IMG/VR virus record: IMGVR_UViG_3300032265_000829
Location: 1-37,062 of that record
Length of the DNA: 37,062 bases
Origin: a virus
Direction: 5' to 3' (one strand)
Of this stretch, positions 20,747 through 28,865 are shown one piece after another (the stretch's first letter is position 1; every line of letters starts with the position of its first letter). The notes beneath the pieces were generated by a model, which saw only the letters and a list, made by a program, of their open reading frames with translations, did no database searches and was not told the origin of the DNA. Made by a program: the position numbers and the translations under genes.

Positions 20747-22330
20747 ATGCCACCAGAATTAGATCAATTAGACCCAATGGGTCAATCAGCAGGTCCAGAG
20801 ATGGACAGTCCAGCATTACCTAACGGTGAAACAGACCGAGAAGGCGCTATGGCTAAGGCTGATTTATACAAATTAGCCAACTATTCGCACAAGTTGTTCC
20901 AACAAATCAATGATGAAGATCAGTTAGAAGGTTGGGTACAAGCTAAAATTACCAAAGCCGCTGACTATATTGCCAGTGTATATCACTACTTAGAATACGA
21001 AATGAAATTTAGTGAGTACGGTAAAGCATTGGATAACAGCGATGTATTAAGCGAAGGACAGAAACGTGTTCTTAAGAATCGCTTGATGGAAGCTAAATCT
21101 AAAATGAAAGAGCTTAAGAAAGCTCAAGCTGAAAAAGCCAAAGAAAAGAAAGTTGACGAAGGAATTCTAAGTGGCGGTGAACAACCTTGTACTGAGTGTG
21201 GCGGTACTGGTATGATTTACAGAGAAGCAATGCCAGTTCCAGATCACGTAAAAAACAAAGTTGAAAAATACAAACGTCTAACAAAGGCAACACATGCCGC
21301 TCACAAGCGTATGGATGCTAACAACAACGGTGTTCCAGATGACGAAGAATTAGATGAGTTAACCGCAGAGTATCCTGGTGGTAGTACAAATTTTAGCACA
21401 GGCGAAGTTAAAGGTTCATACACTCCAGCTCCAACTGCACCAGCAACGGGACAAGATAAGCCCACTAAAGAAGGGTTTGATGACAAGTCAAAAGAAGGCG
21501 ATTCATTTAAAACTAAAACTGGCGTAGCTACTAAAACTTCTACAGGTGTTAAGCATACTAACACTAGCTACAAAGATGAAGGCGATGAAATTGCTTCAAA
21601 CGCCAAGTCAGGCAAGGGTGTTAAAAGCCATGCCAAAGCACAAAGTGCCGCTGAAAAGAAAGAAAAAGCTCCAGCATTGAAAAAGTCTAAGACTGGTACA
21701 TGGGGTATGGAAAACAGTGAAAAGTTTGACAACCGCAAGAAAGACGAGTCCGTTGCTGAAGGTAAAAAGAAAGGCGACGGCAACTTAGCTAATAATGCTA
21801 AACCATACGACAAGATCACACGCGGTGATGTTATTGCCGGACGTCTTGGTAAAGATGAAAAAGGCGGAAAAGATGTTAAAGAAGCTGCCAAGCCAAGTGC
21901 AGGTCTAAGCAAGGCTAAAAAATCTGAAGTAGTTAAAGATGCCAAAGCAGGTAAAGACATTGGTAAGCCAGGTAAAGGCTTTGACAAACTAGCCAAGAAA
22001 GCTGGTGGTGGTGAGAAAGGTGAAAAAATTGCCGCTGCCGCAATGTGGAAAAACATGAAAGAAACCACTGCTTACATGGCTGAAAAGAAAGCTGTAACAA
22101 AAGATTTGCCAGGTAATCAAGAAAAGATTGATGTTGCAGAGCCAAAAGGCAAGATTGACGGCAAGGACATGGCAGCACTACGTGCTAAAAAAGAAACTGT
22201 TAAAGAAAGTTCTGACTTATCACGTATGCGTGAATTGACAGGTCGTTTGAATCTAAACGAAAACATTATTGTTAAGAAATCAAGCGAAGTTGATCAGTTA
22301 AAATCATTGACTAATTTGTTCAAGGGTTAA
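20747..22330 (+). CDS. Lysine-rich late/virion protein with Zn-like and Ca-like motifs
   Basis: A 527-residue protein. Residues 35-95 form a helical domain (Lys-Ala-Asp-Leu-Tyr-Lys-Leu, then Glu-Gly-Trp-Val-Gln-Ala-Lys-Ile and Ala-Ala-Asp-Tyr-Ile) that I recall as widespread in T4-like marine phage proteins. A single Cys-x-x-Cys-Gly-Gly-Thr-Gly at 148-155 resembles one DnaJ zinc repeat. Asp-Ala-Asn-Asn-Asn-Gly-Val-Pro-Asp-Asp-Glu-Glu near 190-201 matches a calcium-binding EF-hand/dockerin loop. Residues 215-490 are Lys/Gly/Asp-rich and probably disordered, and may bind DNA. It has no enzyme motif. A late promoter motif precedes it. An internal head or core role is plausible, not shown. Confidence 0.6.
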   Translation: MPPELDQLDPMGQSAGPEMDSPALPNGETDREGAMAKADLYKLANYSHKLFQQINDEDQLEGWVQAKITKAADYIASVYHYLEYEMKFSEYGKALDNSDVLSEGQKRVLKNRLMEAKSKMKELKKAQAEKAKEKKVDEGILSGGEQPCTECGGTGMIYREAMPVPDHVKNKVEKYKRLTKATHAAHKRMDANNNGVPDDEELDELTAEYPGGSTNFSTGEVKGSYTPAPTAPATGQDKPTKEGFDDKSKEGDSFKTKTGVATKTSTGVKHTNTSYKDEGDEIASNAKSGKGVKSHAKAQSAAEKKEKAPALKKSKTGTWGMENSEKFDNRKKDESVAEGKKKGDGNLANNAKPYDKITRGDVIAGRLGKDEKGGKDVKEAAKPSAGLSKAKKSEVVKDAKAGKDIGKPGKGFDKLAKKAGGGEKGEKIAAAAMWKNMKETTAYMAEKKAVTKDLPGNQEKIDVAEPKGKIDGKDMAALRAKKETVKESSDLSRMRELTGRLNLNENIIVKKSSEVDQLKSLTNLFKG

Positions 22331-22333
22331 ACC

Positions 22334-23308
22334 ATGGACATGAAGCGCATACTACAGGCGATGGATGGAGTTGCTACTAAACCTGTAGTAGGCGCTAATA
22401 GCATGGCTCGATTTTTATCTATTGTAGATATCAACACAAATTCACAGGTATTAACTGAAAGTAAAACTCCTCACAAGGTTGCATTACCTGTACAAATGGC
22501 CATGCAACACTATCAAAAAACAGAAACTGCTCCCGTTAAACAATCACTGGGCGTAAGCAAGTACTTTCACAAAGTCGAAGAAGAGCTTGCTGAACAACAA
22601 GCACACAAACGTCAACTAATAAATCAATATGCCAGCACTATTGCTGAACGTGTATTAATGAAAGAAGGCAAGTCTGTTAAACAACGCCTAGATCCCAAGT
22701 GCTGGACAGGCAAACACAAAGAAGGCACCAAGATCAAAGGTGGTGTACGTGTCAACAACTGTGTACCTAACGAGAGTATTAACGAACATGAAGCTGGTTG
22801 GGATCGACACGGGCAAGGGCCTGGCATGCAAAACTATGTAGTTGACGAAGCACCATTGGATTTTGACAAAGATGTCCCAATGTCTAGCACTATATATGGC
22901 CACAAAGGTGTTAACCCTGCTAGTATAGAATATCGTATGACTCGAGCACGTGGTCAGTTACAAGAATTAGCTAAAATGGCAGAACGTGACGATCCCTTGA
23001 CATGGCAACATATTGCTAGACTGTTTCCAGAACTAGCAATGAACATAGAACAAATCGATCACGGTCTAAGACAACTAGGAAGCATCCGTCGTAAAGGCGG
23101 ACGCAATAGTAAAAATATTCCGCAACATTTAGATCCAGATGTTAACGAAACAGTACTAAATACAATCAAACCAAAAACAGCAATGCCCAAGGCCATTAAG
23201 CCTAAGATAAAAACCAGTACATGTCGTGCAGGTCAGACTCAAACAGGTATGCAAATTAAGGACGGTAAATCAGTACCCAAGTGCTCAATGACAGGAATAA
23301 AGAAATGA
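22334..23308 (+). CDS. Late/virion-associated hypothetical protein
   Basis: A 324-residue basic protein. The N-terminus (Met-Asp-Met-Lys-Arg-Ile-Leu-Gln-Ala-Met-Asp-Gly) and a Phe-Leu-Ser-Ile-Val-Asp segment near residue 28 recall T4-like internal proteins. Residues 118-148 hold Arg-Leu-Asp-Pro-Lys-Cys-Trp-Thr-Gly, Gly-Gly-Val-Arg-Val-Asn-Asn-Cys-Val-Pro, a cysteine-bearing block that seems conserved in marine T4-like phage late proteins. The C-terminus is Lys-rich with two Cys. It overlaps the next start by ATGA (23305-23308). The function is not known. Confidence 0.6.
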   Translation: MDMKRILQAMDGVATKPVVGANSMARFLSIVDINTNSQVLTESKTPHKVALPVQMAMQHYQKTETAPVKQSLGVSKYFHKVEEELAEQQAHKRQLINQYASTIAERVLMKEGKSVKQRLDPKCWTGKHKEGTKIKGGVRVNNCVPNESINEHEAGWDRHGQGPGMQNYVVDEAPLDFDKDVPMSSTIYGHKGVNPASIEYRMTRARGQLQELAKMAERDDPLTWQHIARLFPELAMNIEQIDHGLRQLGSIRRKGGRNSKNIPQHLDPDVNETVLNTIKPKTAMPKAIKPKIKTSTCRAGQTQTGMQIKDGKSVPKCSMTGIKK

Positions 23309-25761
23309 ACATACGCGACCTATTAGATAAAATCGATACACTGTCGGAAGCTGGAGAAACAGCTCCAACTAGTATCACACCAACACATTTCCATAAAAGT
23401 AATTTGGGAACTACACTTCCATTAATGATGACACAACCAGGAATATTTTGGTGGGAAGGAAGTAATAACGATAGCGAAGGCGGCCGTGGGGGCGGACGTT
23501 CTATCCAACGTTGGCAAGGTAATACTGAGAACCGTTCCAAATGGAATCCGGCCAGTGTTGATGGGATCTATGTAAACGGAAAGCCTGTTGAGTTTCCAGA
23601 AGGTGTAACTTGGCGTACTTATAAACCCGAAGGAGTTAAACCACCTGTAGCAGAACCAGGAAAAAAACCCGAAGAGCAAAGCACAAAACCTCCTGTCAGA
23701 ACCCCAGTGGATGACGGTCATACTGCAAAACTAAATGCATTGGCATTACAACTTCAAGACAAACTAAATTCTAAAAAGACTGATAAACAAGACGTTAAGC
23801 CTACACCAGATAACAGCACTGTTAAATGGCCTACTACTCCAGACGAAATCAAAGCGTTCCAAACTGGCAGAAAAGATCCAAGACAAGACTCTAAGACTCA
23901 AGCTGATGGTAATTTAGCAGTTGACGGGATTATAGGAAGTCACACATATCAAGCATTAATACAAGCAGGCGCTAAACCTCCTGCTGATTTTAGAGTAACC
24001 TCGTATAAAGAAGGACTCGAAAATATTGCAAATAATCTAATGGAAAGTTTTGGATACGATGTCGAACTAGACGAATATAGCTTAAATCAATTTGGTACAG
24101 ATGTTGGTGCCGGTGCTAGAGGCATTGGCAACGGTTTGACCTTTGGTTACGGAGATAACTTGGTTGCAGGAGCCAAAGCTGGATTAGGACTTGAAAAAGA
24201 TTACAAAACAGCATTGGGCAAAGAAATGGCCAATACTGCTAGAGCACAAGCAAATTCAAGTTCAGCAGAATTTAACAACCCGTTATATAATACATGGGTC
24301 GGTGATAAACTTGGTGCTAAAAAAACATTCAAAGTTAATCCGTATGATGTAGGCGACATTGTAGGAACAGTTGCCGCACCTATTCCAGGTAGTATTGCAT
24401 TAAAAGGTGCAAGCAAAGCAGGTCAGCTTGCATTAGGAGCAGGGCTTAATGTTGGTACTGCTGCCGCTGCCGGAATAGCAAAAAATTGGCATGATGAGAA
24501 ATCAACAGGATTAACTCAAGAACTAGTTGATCGTATTGCTAAAATGCCGCCTGAGTTACTCAAAAACGTTCAAAAGTCTTACGGGTTACCTGAAACAGGA
24601 AGACTAGATCCTGCTACATTAGATGCTATCGGAAAAGAAACCCAGAGAGCAAAGCAAGAAAAAGAGAAAAAAGAATCTACAATAAATCAAAATAACATAT
24701 TGTCAGAATCTGAAAGAATGTCTGCATTAAAGAATCGTCTTGCAAGAATAGACGAAGGCGAACCTGGTGCAAATTTACTAGCGAGACCTATAGAACGATT
24801 ATTAGGTATTGGTGGCAGAGATTTAGCTAAAATGACCGATAAAGAAATTGCTAACATGATTGGACACGGCGGTTCACTTGAAAGAGTCGGCCCGCAAGGC
24901 ATAATCATGCCCAAGGTAGAACCCAAAGTAACTCCTAAAGTAGAACCCACCGTAAAAACAGAGCCAGGCGGCAACGTTAAGAATACAAATACAAACACTG
25001 CAACAGGTGGAACTTCTAGTAGTACATCTGCCGGTGGTAACGCAGGTGTAAAAGGTTCAGGTAATTCAACAAACACCATAACCAATAACCCTGTGATTAA
25101 TATCAACATCGGAGCAAAAGAACTTGCAACAGCCGCACGAGCTGTTGAACACGATGCAGGACCTCTAGTTGCTAAAGAATTTGAAGCAGTTGTTAAAACT
25201 GGCGATAAAGCAAAGATCGGTAGCTGGTGGGAACGTAACAAAGGCAAGGTAAAGTGGACTAGCGGCACTTTGGCTGTGTTAAGTGCTGTTGGATTGGGAG
25301 GTTTATTATTTGGTGGGAAAGATGATGCACAAGATACAAAACCAGATCCAGATACACCAGTAACTCCTGGTACAGATACACCAGTGACTCCAGTAACTCC
25401 TGGTACAGATACACCAGTGACTCCAGACGAAAAACAAGATACAAAACCAGATCCTGAAGTAGAAGCACTGATTCAACAAATGCAAGAACTAATGATGGGA
25501 TACGAAACTGACGAAAGTCCAGAATGGTCGCAAGCTACATCAAATGCTCAGTCGTTAATTGACCAAGCTAAAGGAAATAAAAATACTAGTCAAATAGATT
25601 CTGATAAAAAAGCCGCTAGAAGAATTCCAACTACCGGATCACAAAGCACTAAACCAACATCAAATACAAGTTCATCAAACTTGCCAGATGAGTTGGAAAT
25701 AAGTCCTAACAAAAAAGATCCAATTAAAGTTGCAAAAGGCACAGTAATAGGTCCTCGTTAA
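23305..25761 (+). CDS. Large virion-type protein with peptidoglycan-binding-like motifs
   Basis: About 818 residues from ATG 23305, which overlaps the prior stop (ATGA); GTG 23281 is an unlikely alternative. The leader ends in Leu-Ser-Glu then Ala (16-19), like a prohead-protease site. Two stretches resemble PG_binding_1 repeats: Ala-Val-Asp-Gly-Ile-Ile-Gly-Ser-His-Thr near 210-220, and Tyr-Gly-Leu-Pro-Glu-Thr-Gly-Arg-Leu-Asp-Pro-Ala-Thr near 425-437. Gly/Ala-rich hydrophobic segments (265-290 and 355-395) and a probable transmembrane helix (Thr-Ser-Gly-Thr-Leu-Ala-Val-Leu) near 655-670 could insert in membrane. A Pro-Val-Thr-Pro repeat follows, then a Ser/Thr-rich tail. It resembles ejection-type internal proteins; this is inference. 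Confidence 0.6.
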   Translation: MNIRDLLDKIDTLSEAGETAPTSITPTHFHKSNLGTTLPLMMTQPGIFWWEGSNNDSEGGRGGGRSIQRWQGNTENRSKWNPASVDGIYVNGKPVEFPEGVTWRTYKPEGVKPPVAEPGKKPEEQSTKPPVRTPVDDGHTAKLNALALQLQDKLNSKKTDKQDVKPTPDNSTVKWPTTPDEIKAFQTGRKDPRQDSKTQADGNLAVDGIIGSHTYQALIQAGAKPPADFRVTSYKEGLENIANNLMESFGYDVELDEYSLNQFGTDVGAGARGIGNGLTFGYGDNLVAGAKAGLGLEKDYKTALGKEMANTARAQANSSSAEFNNPLYNTWVGDKLGAKKTFKVNPYDVGDIVGTVAAPIPGSIALKGASKAGQLALGAGLNVGTAAAAGIAKNWHDEKSTGLTQELVDRIAKMPPELLKNVQKSYGLPETGRLDPATLDAIGKETQRAKQEKEKKESTINQNNILSESERMSALKNRLARIDEGEPGANLLARPIERLLGIGGRDLAKMTDKEIANMIGHGGSLERVGPQGIIMPKVEPKVTPKVEPTVKTEPGGNVKNTNTNTATGGTSSSTSAGGNAGVKGSGNSTNTITNNPVININIGAKELATAARAVEHDAGPLVAKEFEAVVKTGDKAKIGSWWERNKGKVKWTSGTLAVLSAVGLGGLLFGGKDDAQDTKPDPDTPVTPGTDTPVTPVTPGTDTPVTPDEKQDTKPDPEVEALIQQMQELMMGYETDESPEWSQATSNAQSLIDQAKGNKNTSQIDSDKKAARRIPTTGSQSTKPTSNTSSSNLPDELEISPNKKDPIKVAKGTVIGPR
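25357..25422 (+). repeat. Two perfect 33-base tandem repeats
   Basis: Copies at 25357-25389 and 25390-25422 are identical and in frame, encoding 11 residues each of Pro-Val-Thr-Pro-Gly-Thr-Asp-Thr-Pro-Val-Thr. A 20-base direct repeat, CAAGATACAAAACCAGATCC, flanks them at 25330-25349 and 25435-25454. This is a linker-type expansion within the virion protein. Confidence 0.9.
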
Positions 25762-25766
25762 TATTT

Positions 25767-25793
25767 AAAACGGCAGACTAGATCTGCCGTTTT
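25767..25793 (+). terminator. Intrinsic terminator after the late cassette
   Basis: AAAACGGCAGA (25767-25777) pairs with TCTGCCGTTTT (25783-25793) around the loop CTAGA. It lies 5 bases after the stop of the large virion gene and ends the late cassette on the + strand. A promoter begins 12 bases after it. Confidence 0.85.
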
Positions 25794-25805
25794 CACCTCT
25801 AAAGG

Positions 25806-25834
25806 TTGCATTTACAAGATAAGTAGTATATAAT
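25806..25834 (+). promoter_or_regulatory. Sigma70-like promoter for replication genes
   Basis: TTGCAT at 25806-25811 and TATAAT at 25829-25834 have a 17-base spacer. It lies just after the terminator. Transcription would start near 25841, before a GGAG RBS at 25850-25853 and the ATG at 25859. It probably drives the DsbA-like gene and DNA polymerase. Confidence 0.7.
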
Positions 25835-25858
25835 AGGCATATAACACTAGGAGATAAC

Positions 25859-26116
25859 ATGTCAGGTCGTTCATACGGTGCAGAAGAAAAGGCAAAATTA
25901 GAAAGATTAATCAACGAAGGCTCGACAGTACTTCGTGAAGTTGAAGATTTAACAGAAGGTTTAAAAGAGACAGTTAAGGCAGTAGCAGAAGAATTGCAAA
26001 TCAAACCAAGCATTATTAACCGTGCAATTAAGATCGCACACAAAGGTGATTGGTCGGCTCACAATGAAGATTGGGCTGAGATTGAAGCTATTTTAGATAT
26101 CACCAAAAAGATTTAA
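25859..26116 (+). CDS. dsbA: DsbA-like small DNA-binding protein
   Basis: An 85-residue charged helical protein resembling T4 DsbA, a double-strand DNA-binding protein (89 residues) linked to late transcription. The second half (Ile-Lys-Pro-Ser-Ile-Ile-Asn-Arg-Ala-Ile-Lys-Ile-Ala-His-Lys-Gly-Asp) matches the T4 helix-turn layout, and an Asp-Ile-Thr ending recalls its C-terminus. No cysteine is present, as expected, since it is not the oxidoreductase of that name. It sits directly before the DNA polymerase gene and behind a strong promoter. Similarity is at the level of length, charge and a helical block, so moderate confidence. Confidence 0.6.
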   Translation: MSGRSYGAEEKAKLERLINEGSTVLREVEDLTEGLKETVKAVAEELQIKPSIINRAIKIAHKGDWSAHNEDWAEIEAILDITKKI

Positions 26117-26139
26117 TAAGTAGTATAAGAGAAAGGTCA

Positions 26140-26192
26140 GCGGGCCATAAACCGCACAGCAGGTATTTGCAAGCCAAAAATTGCATATGGAG
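26140..26192 (+). promoter_or_regulatory. Two hairpins with near-identical 8-base loops before gene 43
   Basis: The leader holds GCGG (26140-26143), loop GCCATAAA, CCGC (26152-26155), then TGCAA (26168-26172), loop GCCAAAAA, TTGCA (26181-26185). The loops differ at one base. The second hairpin sits 2 bases before the Shine-Dalgarno TGGAG (26188-26192) of the polymerase gene. In T4 and RB69, gp43 represses its own translation by binding a hairpin with an 8-base loop just upstream of its RBS. The loop sequences here are different, so a similar operator is an inference. Confidence 0.45.
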
Positions 26193-26197
26193 AATAA

Positions 26198-28864
26198 ATG
26201 AGCTATGTAGACGCATGGTTTGACCGCGAGAATGACATCATTAAAGTGGTTGAACGTAATAAGAAAGGCGAGCGTGAGTTCCGTGACATACCTGTCAAGC
26301 ACACGTTCTATGTAAAAGACCCACGCGGCAAATTTCAATCAATTTATGGAGATGCGTTAACACGTATTGTCTGTAAGAACACAAAAGAACTACGCAAAGA
26401 ACAAGCTATTAATAGTGGCAAGACTTTATACGAGTCTGATATCAATCCAATCTTTGTAACACTAAGCGAACATTATTTAAATCAAGACCCTCCTAAACTT
26501 AATGTAGCATTTTTTGATATTGAGGTAGACTTTGATCCAGAGCGCGGCTATGCAAGTCCAGACGATGCGTTTATGCCAATTACTGCGATTGCTGTCTACC
26601 TGCAATGGATGGAAACTATGGTATGTTTAGCAGTACCTCCTAAGAAACTTCCAATGGCAGAGGCTAAGGAAATGGTCAAAGACTTTCCTAACACTATGCT
26701 ATATGAAACAGAAGCAGAGATGCTGGATGTATTTCTAGATCTAATCAAAGATGCAGATGTACTAAGCGGCTGGAACAGTGAAGGCTTTGATATTCCGTAT
26801 ACTGTTAATCGTGTTATCAAAGCCTTAAGCAAAGAAGATACAAGACGTTTTTGTTTGTTTGATCAACTGCCAAAGAAACGCGAATACGAAAAATTTGGAC
26901 GTACTAGTACAACTTATGACTTTGTGGGTCGTGTACACTTGGATAGTCTTGAACTATATCGCAAGTATACATATGAAGAACGTCACACATACAGACTAGA
27001 CGCTATCGCAGAATACGAACTAGGTAAACGTAAAACACAATATGAAGGCACATTGGATCAACTGTACAACAATGACTTCAAAACATTCATTGAATACAAC
27101 ATTAACGACTGTAAGCTATTAGATGACTTAGATAAGAAACTAAAATTCATGGATCTTGCCAATACACTGGCACACGAATGTACTGTGTTGCTACAGACCA
27201 CAATGGGTGCTGTTGCAGTAACTGAACAAGCCATTATTAACGAATGTCATCGACGTGGATTCCAAGTGCCTAATCGTACTAAAATGGACGAACGCGAAGA
27301 TAGCCAAGCGGCAGGTGCTTATGTTGCATATCCTAAAGAAGGCATTCATGACTGGATCGGGTCTCTAGACATTAACTCACTTTATCCCAGTGCAATTCGT
27401 GCATTGAATATGGGTCCGGAAACTATTATCGGTCAATTACGTCAAACAATGACTGACGAATTTATCGAAACTAAGATGGCAAAAGGATCTAGTTTTGCGG
27501 CAAGCTGGGAAGGAATGTTTGGTAGTTTAGAATTTACTGCTGTAATGGAACAAGAAATTGGAACAGATATTACCATTGACTGGGAAAATGGTGAGACAGA
27601 TGCTCTTAGTGCCGCAGAAGTTTATCGTTTGATTTACGAAAGCAATCAACCGTGGATGCTTAGTGCTAATGGCACTATCTTTACTTATGAAAAAGAAGGT
27701 ATCATCCCCGGCTTGTTAAAGCGTTGGTATGCCGAACGTAAAGAGATGCAGGCTAAATTAAAAGATGCTATTAAAGCAGGAAATAAAGTTGAAGAAGAAT
27801 ACTGGGATAAAAGACAGCTCGTTAAAAAGATTAACCTTAATAGTTTGTATGGTGCCATTCTTAACAGCGGTTGCAGGTTTTTTGATAAGCGTATTGGACA
27901 GAGTACTACGCTAACTGGTAGACAAATTGTTCGTCATATGGCAGGTAAAGTAAATGAAATTATTGCCGGCGAATACGATTACAGAGGAAAGGCTATTATA
28001 TATGGTGACACTGATAGTTGTTATTTTAGTGCTCATCGCACTTTACAGAAGGACATCGAAGCGGGACTAATTCCGTGGACTAGAGAAAGTGTAGTACAAC
28101 TCTACGACCAAATTGGTGAAGAAGTTAATAATACATTTCCACAATTTATGTTAGACACGTTCCACTGTCCAAAGAGTCGCGGAGAAGTTATTAAAGCAGG
28201 TCGTGAGATTGTTGGAAGTAAGAGCTTGTTCATTACCAAGAAACGTTATGCTGTTCTTTACTATGATAAAGAAGGTAAACGAACAGATGTAGACGGAAAG
28301 CCTGGCAAAATCAAGGCCATGGGTTTGGACTTGAAGCGCAGTGACACTCCGGAATTTATTCAAAACTTTTTAAGTGATGTATTAGAAATGGTACTAATGG
28401 GTAAAACTGAACAAGACGTTCTTGACCATATTAGCGAATTCCGTATTAGGTTTAAAGCTCGTCCAGGTTGGGAGAAAGGTAGTCCCAAACGTGCTAACAA
28501 GATTACCGAATACCAAGGCAAAGAAGCTAAAGCAGGCAAGGCTAATATGCCCGGACATGTTCGTGCCAGCATCAATTGGAATACATTAAAACGTATGTAT
28601 AACGACAAATATTCAATGGCTATTACAGACGGTGCTAAAGTTATTGTGTGTAAACTTAAACCTAGTCCTATTGGTTTTACCAGTGTTGCATATCCAGTTG
28701 ACGAATTGCGTCTTCCGCAATGGTTCAAAGATCTTCCGTTTGATCATGCAGAAATGGAGCAAACAATTATTGATAATAAACTATCTAATTTAATTGGTGT
28801 TCTTAACTGGGATATTAATAGCACAGAAGAAAAAAACACATTTAATTCACTATTCGAGTTTTAA
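26198..28864 (+). CDS. 43: Family B replicative DNA polymerase, gp43-like
   Basis: An 888-residue T4-type DNA polymerase with proofreading. Exonuclease motifs: Exo I Phe-Phe-Asp-Ile-Glu-Val (D107, E109), Exo II Gly-Trp-Asn-Ser-Glu-Gly-Phe-Asp (D198) and Exo III Tyr-Asn-Ile-Asn-Asp (300-304, D304). Polymerase motifs: A Asp-Ile-Asn-Ser-Leu-Tyr-Pro-Ser (391-398), B Lys-Lys-Ile-Asn-Leu-Asn-Ser-Leu-Tyr-Gly (543-552) and C Tyr-Gly-Asp-Thr-Asp-Ser (602-607). Length matches T4 gp43 (898). The C-terminal part ends in a Phe-Asn-Ser-Leu-Phe-Glu-Phe that resembles the clamp-binding tail of the T4 enzyme. It lies after the DsbA-like gene and is probably co-transcribed. Confidence 0.97.
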   Translation: MSYVDAWFDRENDIIKVVERNKKGEREFRDIPVKHTFYVKDPRGKFQSIYGDALTRIVCKNTKELRKEQAINSGKTLYESDINPIFVTLSEHYLNQDPPKLNVAFFDIEVDFDPERGYASPDDAFMPITAIAVYLQWMETMVCLAVPPKKLPMAEAKEMVKDFPNTMLYETEAEMLDVFLDLIKDADVLSGWNSEGFDIPYTVNRVIKALSKEDTRRFCLFDQLPKKREYEKFGRTSTTYDFVGRVHLDSLELYRKYTYEERHTYRLDAIAEYELGKRKTQYEGTLDQLYNNDFKTFIEYNINDCKLLDDLDKKLKFMDLANTLAHECTVLLQTTMGAVAVTEQAIINECHRRGFQVPNRTKMDEREDSQAAGAYVAYPKEGIHDWIGSLDINSLYPSAIRALNMGPETIIGQLRQTMTDEFIETKMAKGSSFAASWEGMFGSLEFTAVMEQEIGTDITIDWENGETDALSAAEVYRLIYESNQPWMLSANGTIFTYEKEGIIPGLLKRWYAERKEMQAKLKDAIKAGNKVEEEYWDKRQLVKKINLNSLYGAILNSGCRFFDKRIGQSTTLTGRQIVRHMAGKVNEIIAGEYDYRGKAIIYGDTDSCYFSAHRTLQKDIEAGLIPWTRESVVQLYDQIGEEVNNTFPQFMLDTFHCPKSRGEVIKAGREIVGSKSLFITKKRYAVLYYDKEGKRTDVDGKPGKIKAMGLDLKRSDTPEFIQNFLSDVLEMVLMGKTEQDVLDHISEFRIRFKARPGWEKGSPKRANKITEYQGKEAKAGKANMPGHVRASINWNTLKRMYNDKYSMAITDGAKVIVCKLKPSPIGFTSVAYPVDELRLPQWFKDLPFDHAEMEQTIIDNKLSNLIGVLNWDINSTEEKNTFNSLFEF

Positions 28865-28865
28865 T

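Noticed and set aside
21568-22068. A 166-codon minus-strand open frame
   Set aside because: Antisense of the lysine-rich late protein; its Phe/Leu/Ser composition is that of a reversed Lys-rich sequence, and no promoter or RBS is visible.
24687-25268. A 193-codon open frame on the minus strand
   Set aside because: It lies entirely inside the large + strand virion gene, has no RBS and has a composition expected of the antisense of a Gly/Ala/Lys-rich gene.
25330-25454. Repeats that could suggest a CRISPR array
   Set aside because: Only two in-frame tandem copies of 33 bases with no spacers, coding for a Pro-Val-Thr-Pro linker.
26117-26197. Possible tRNA in the gene 43 leader
   Set aside because: No cloverleaf, T-loop or acceptor stem fits; only two short hairpins are present.
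28794-28865. Upstream in-frame start for the sugar-nucleotide dehydrogenase
   Set aside because: It would overlap 71 bases of the polymerase gene; the Rossmann strand starts right at ATG 28866, which follows the polymerase stop.
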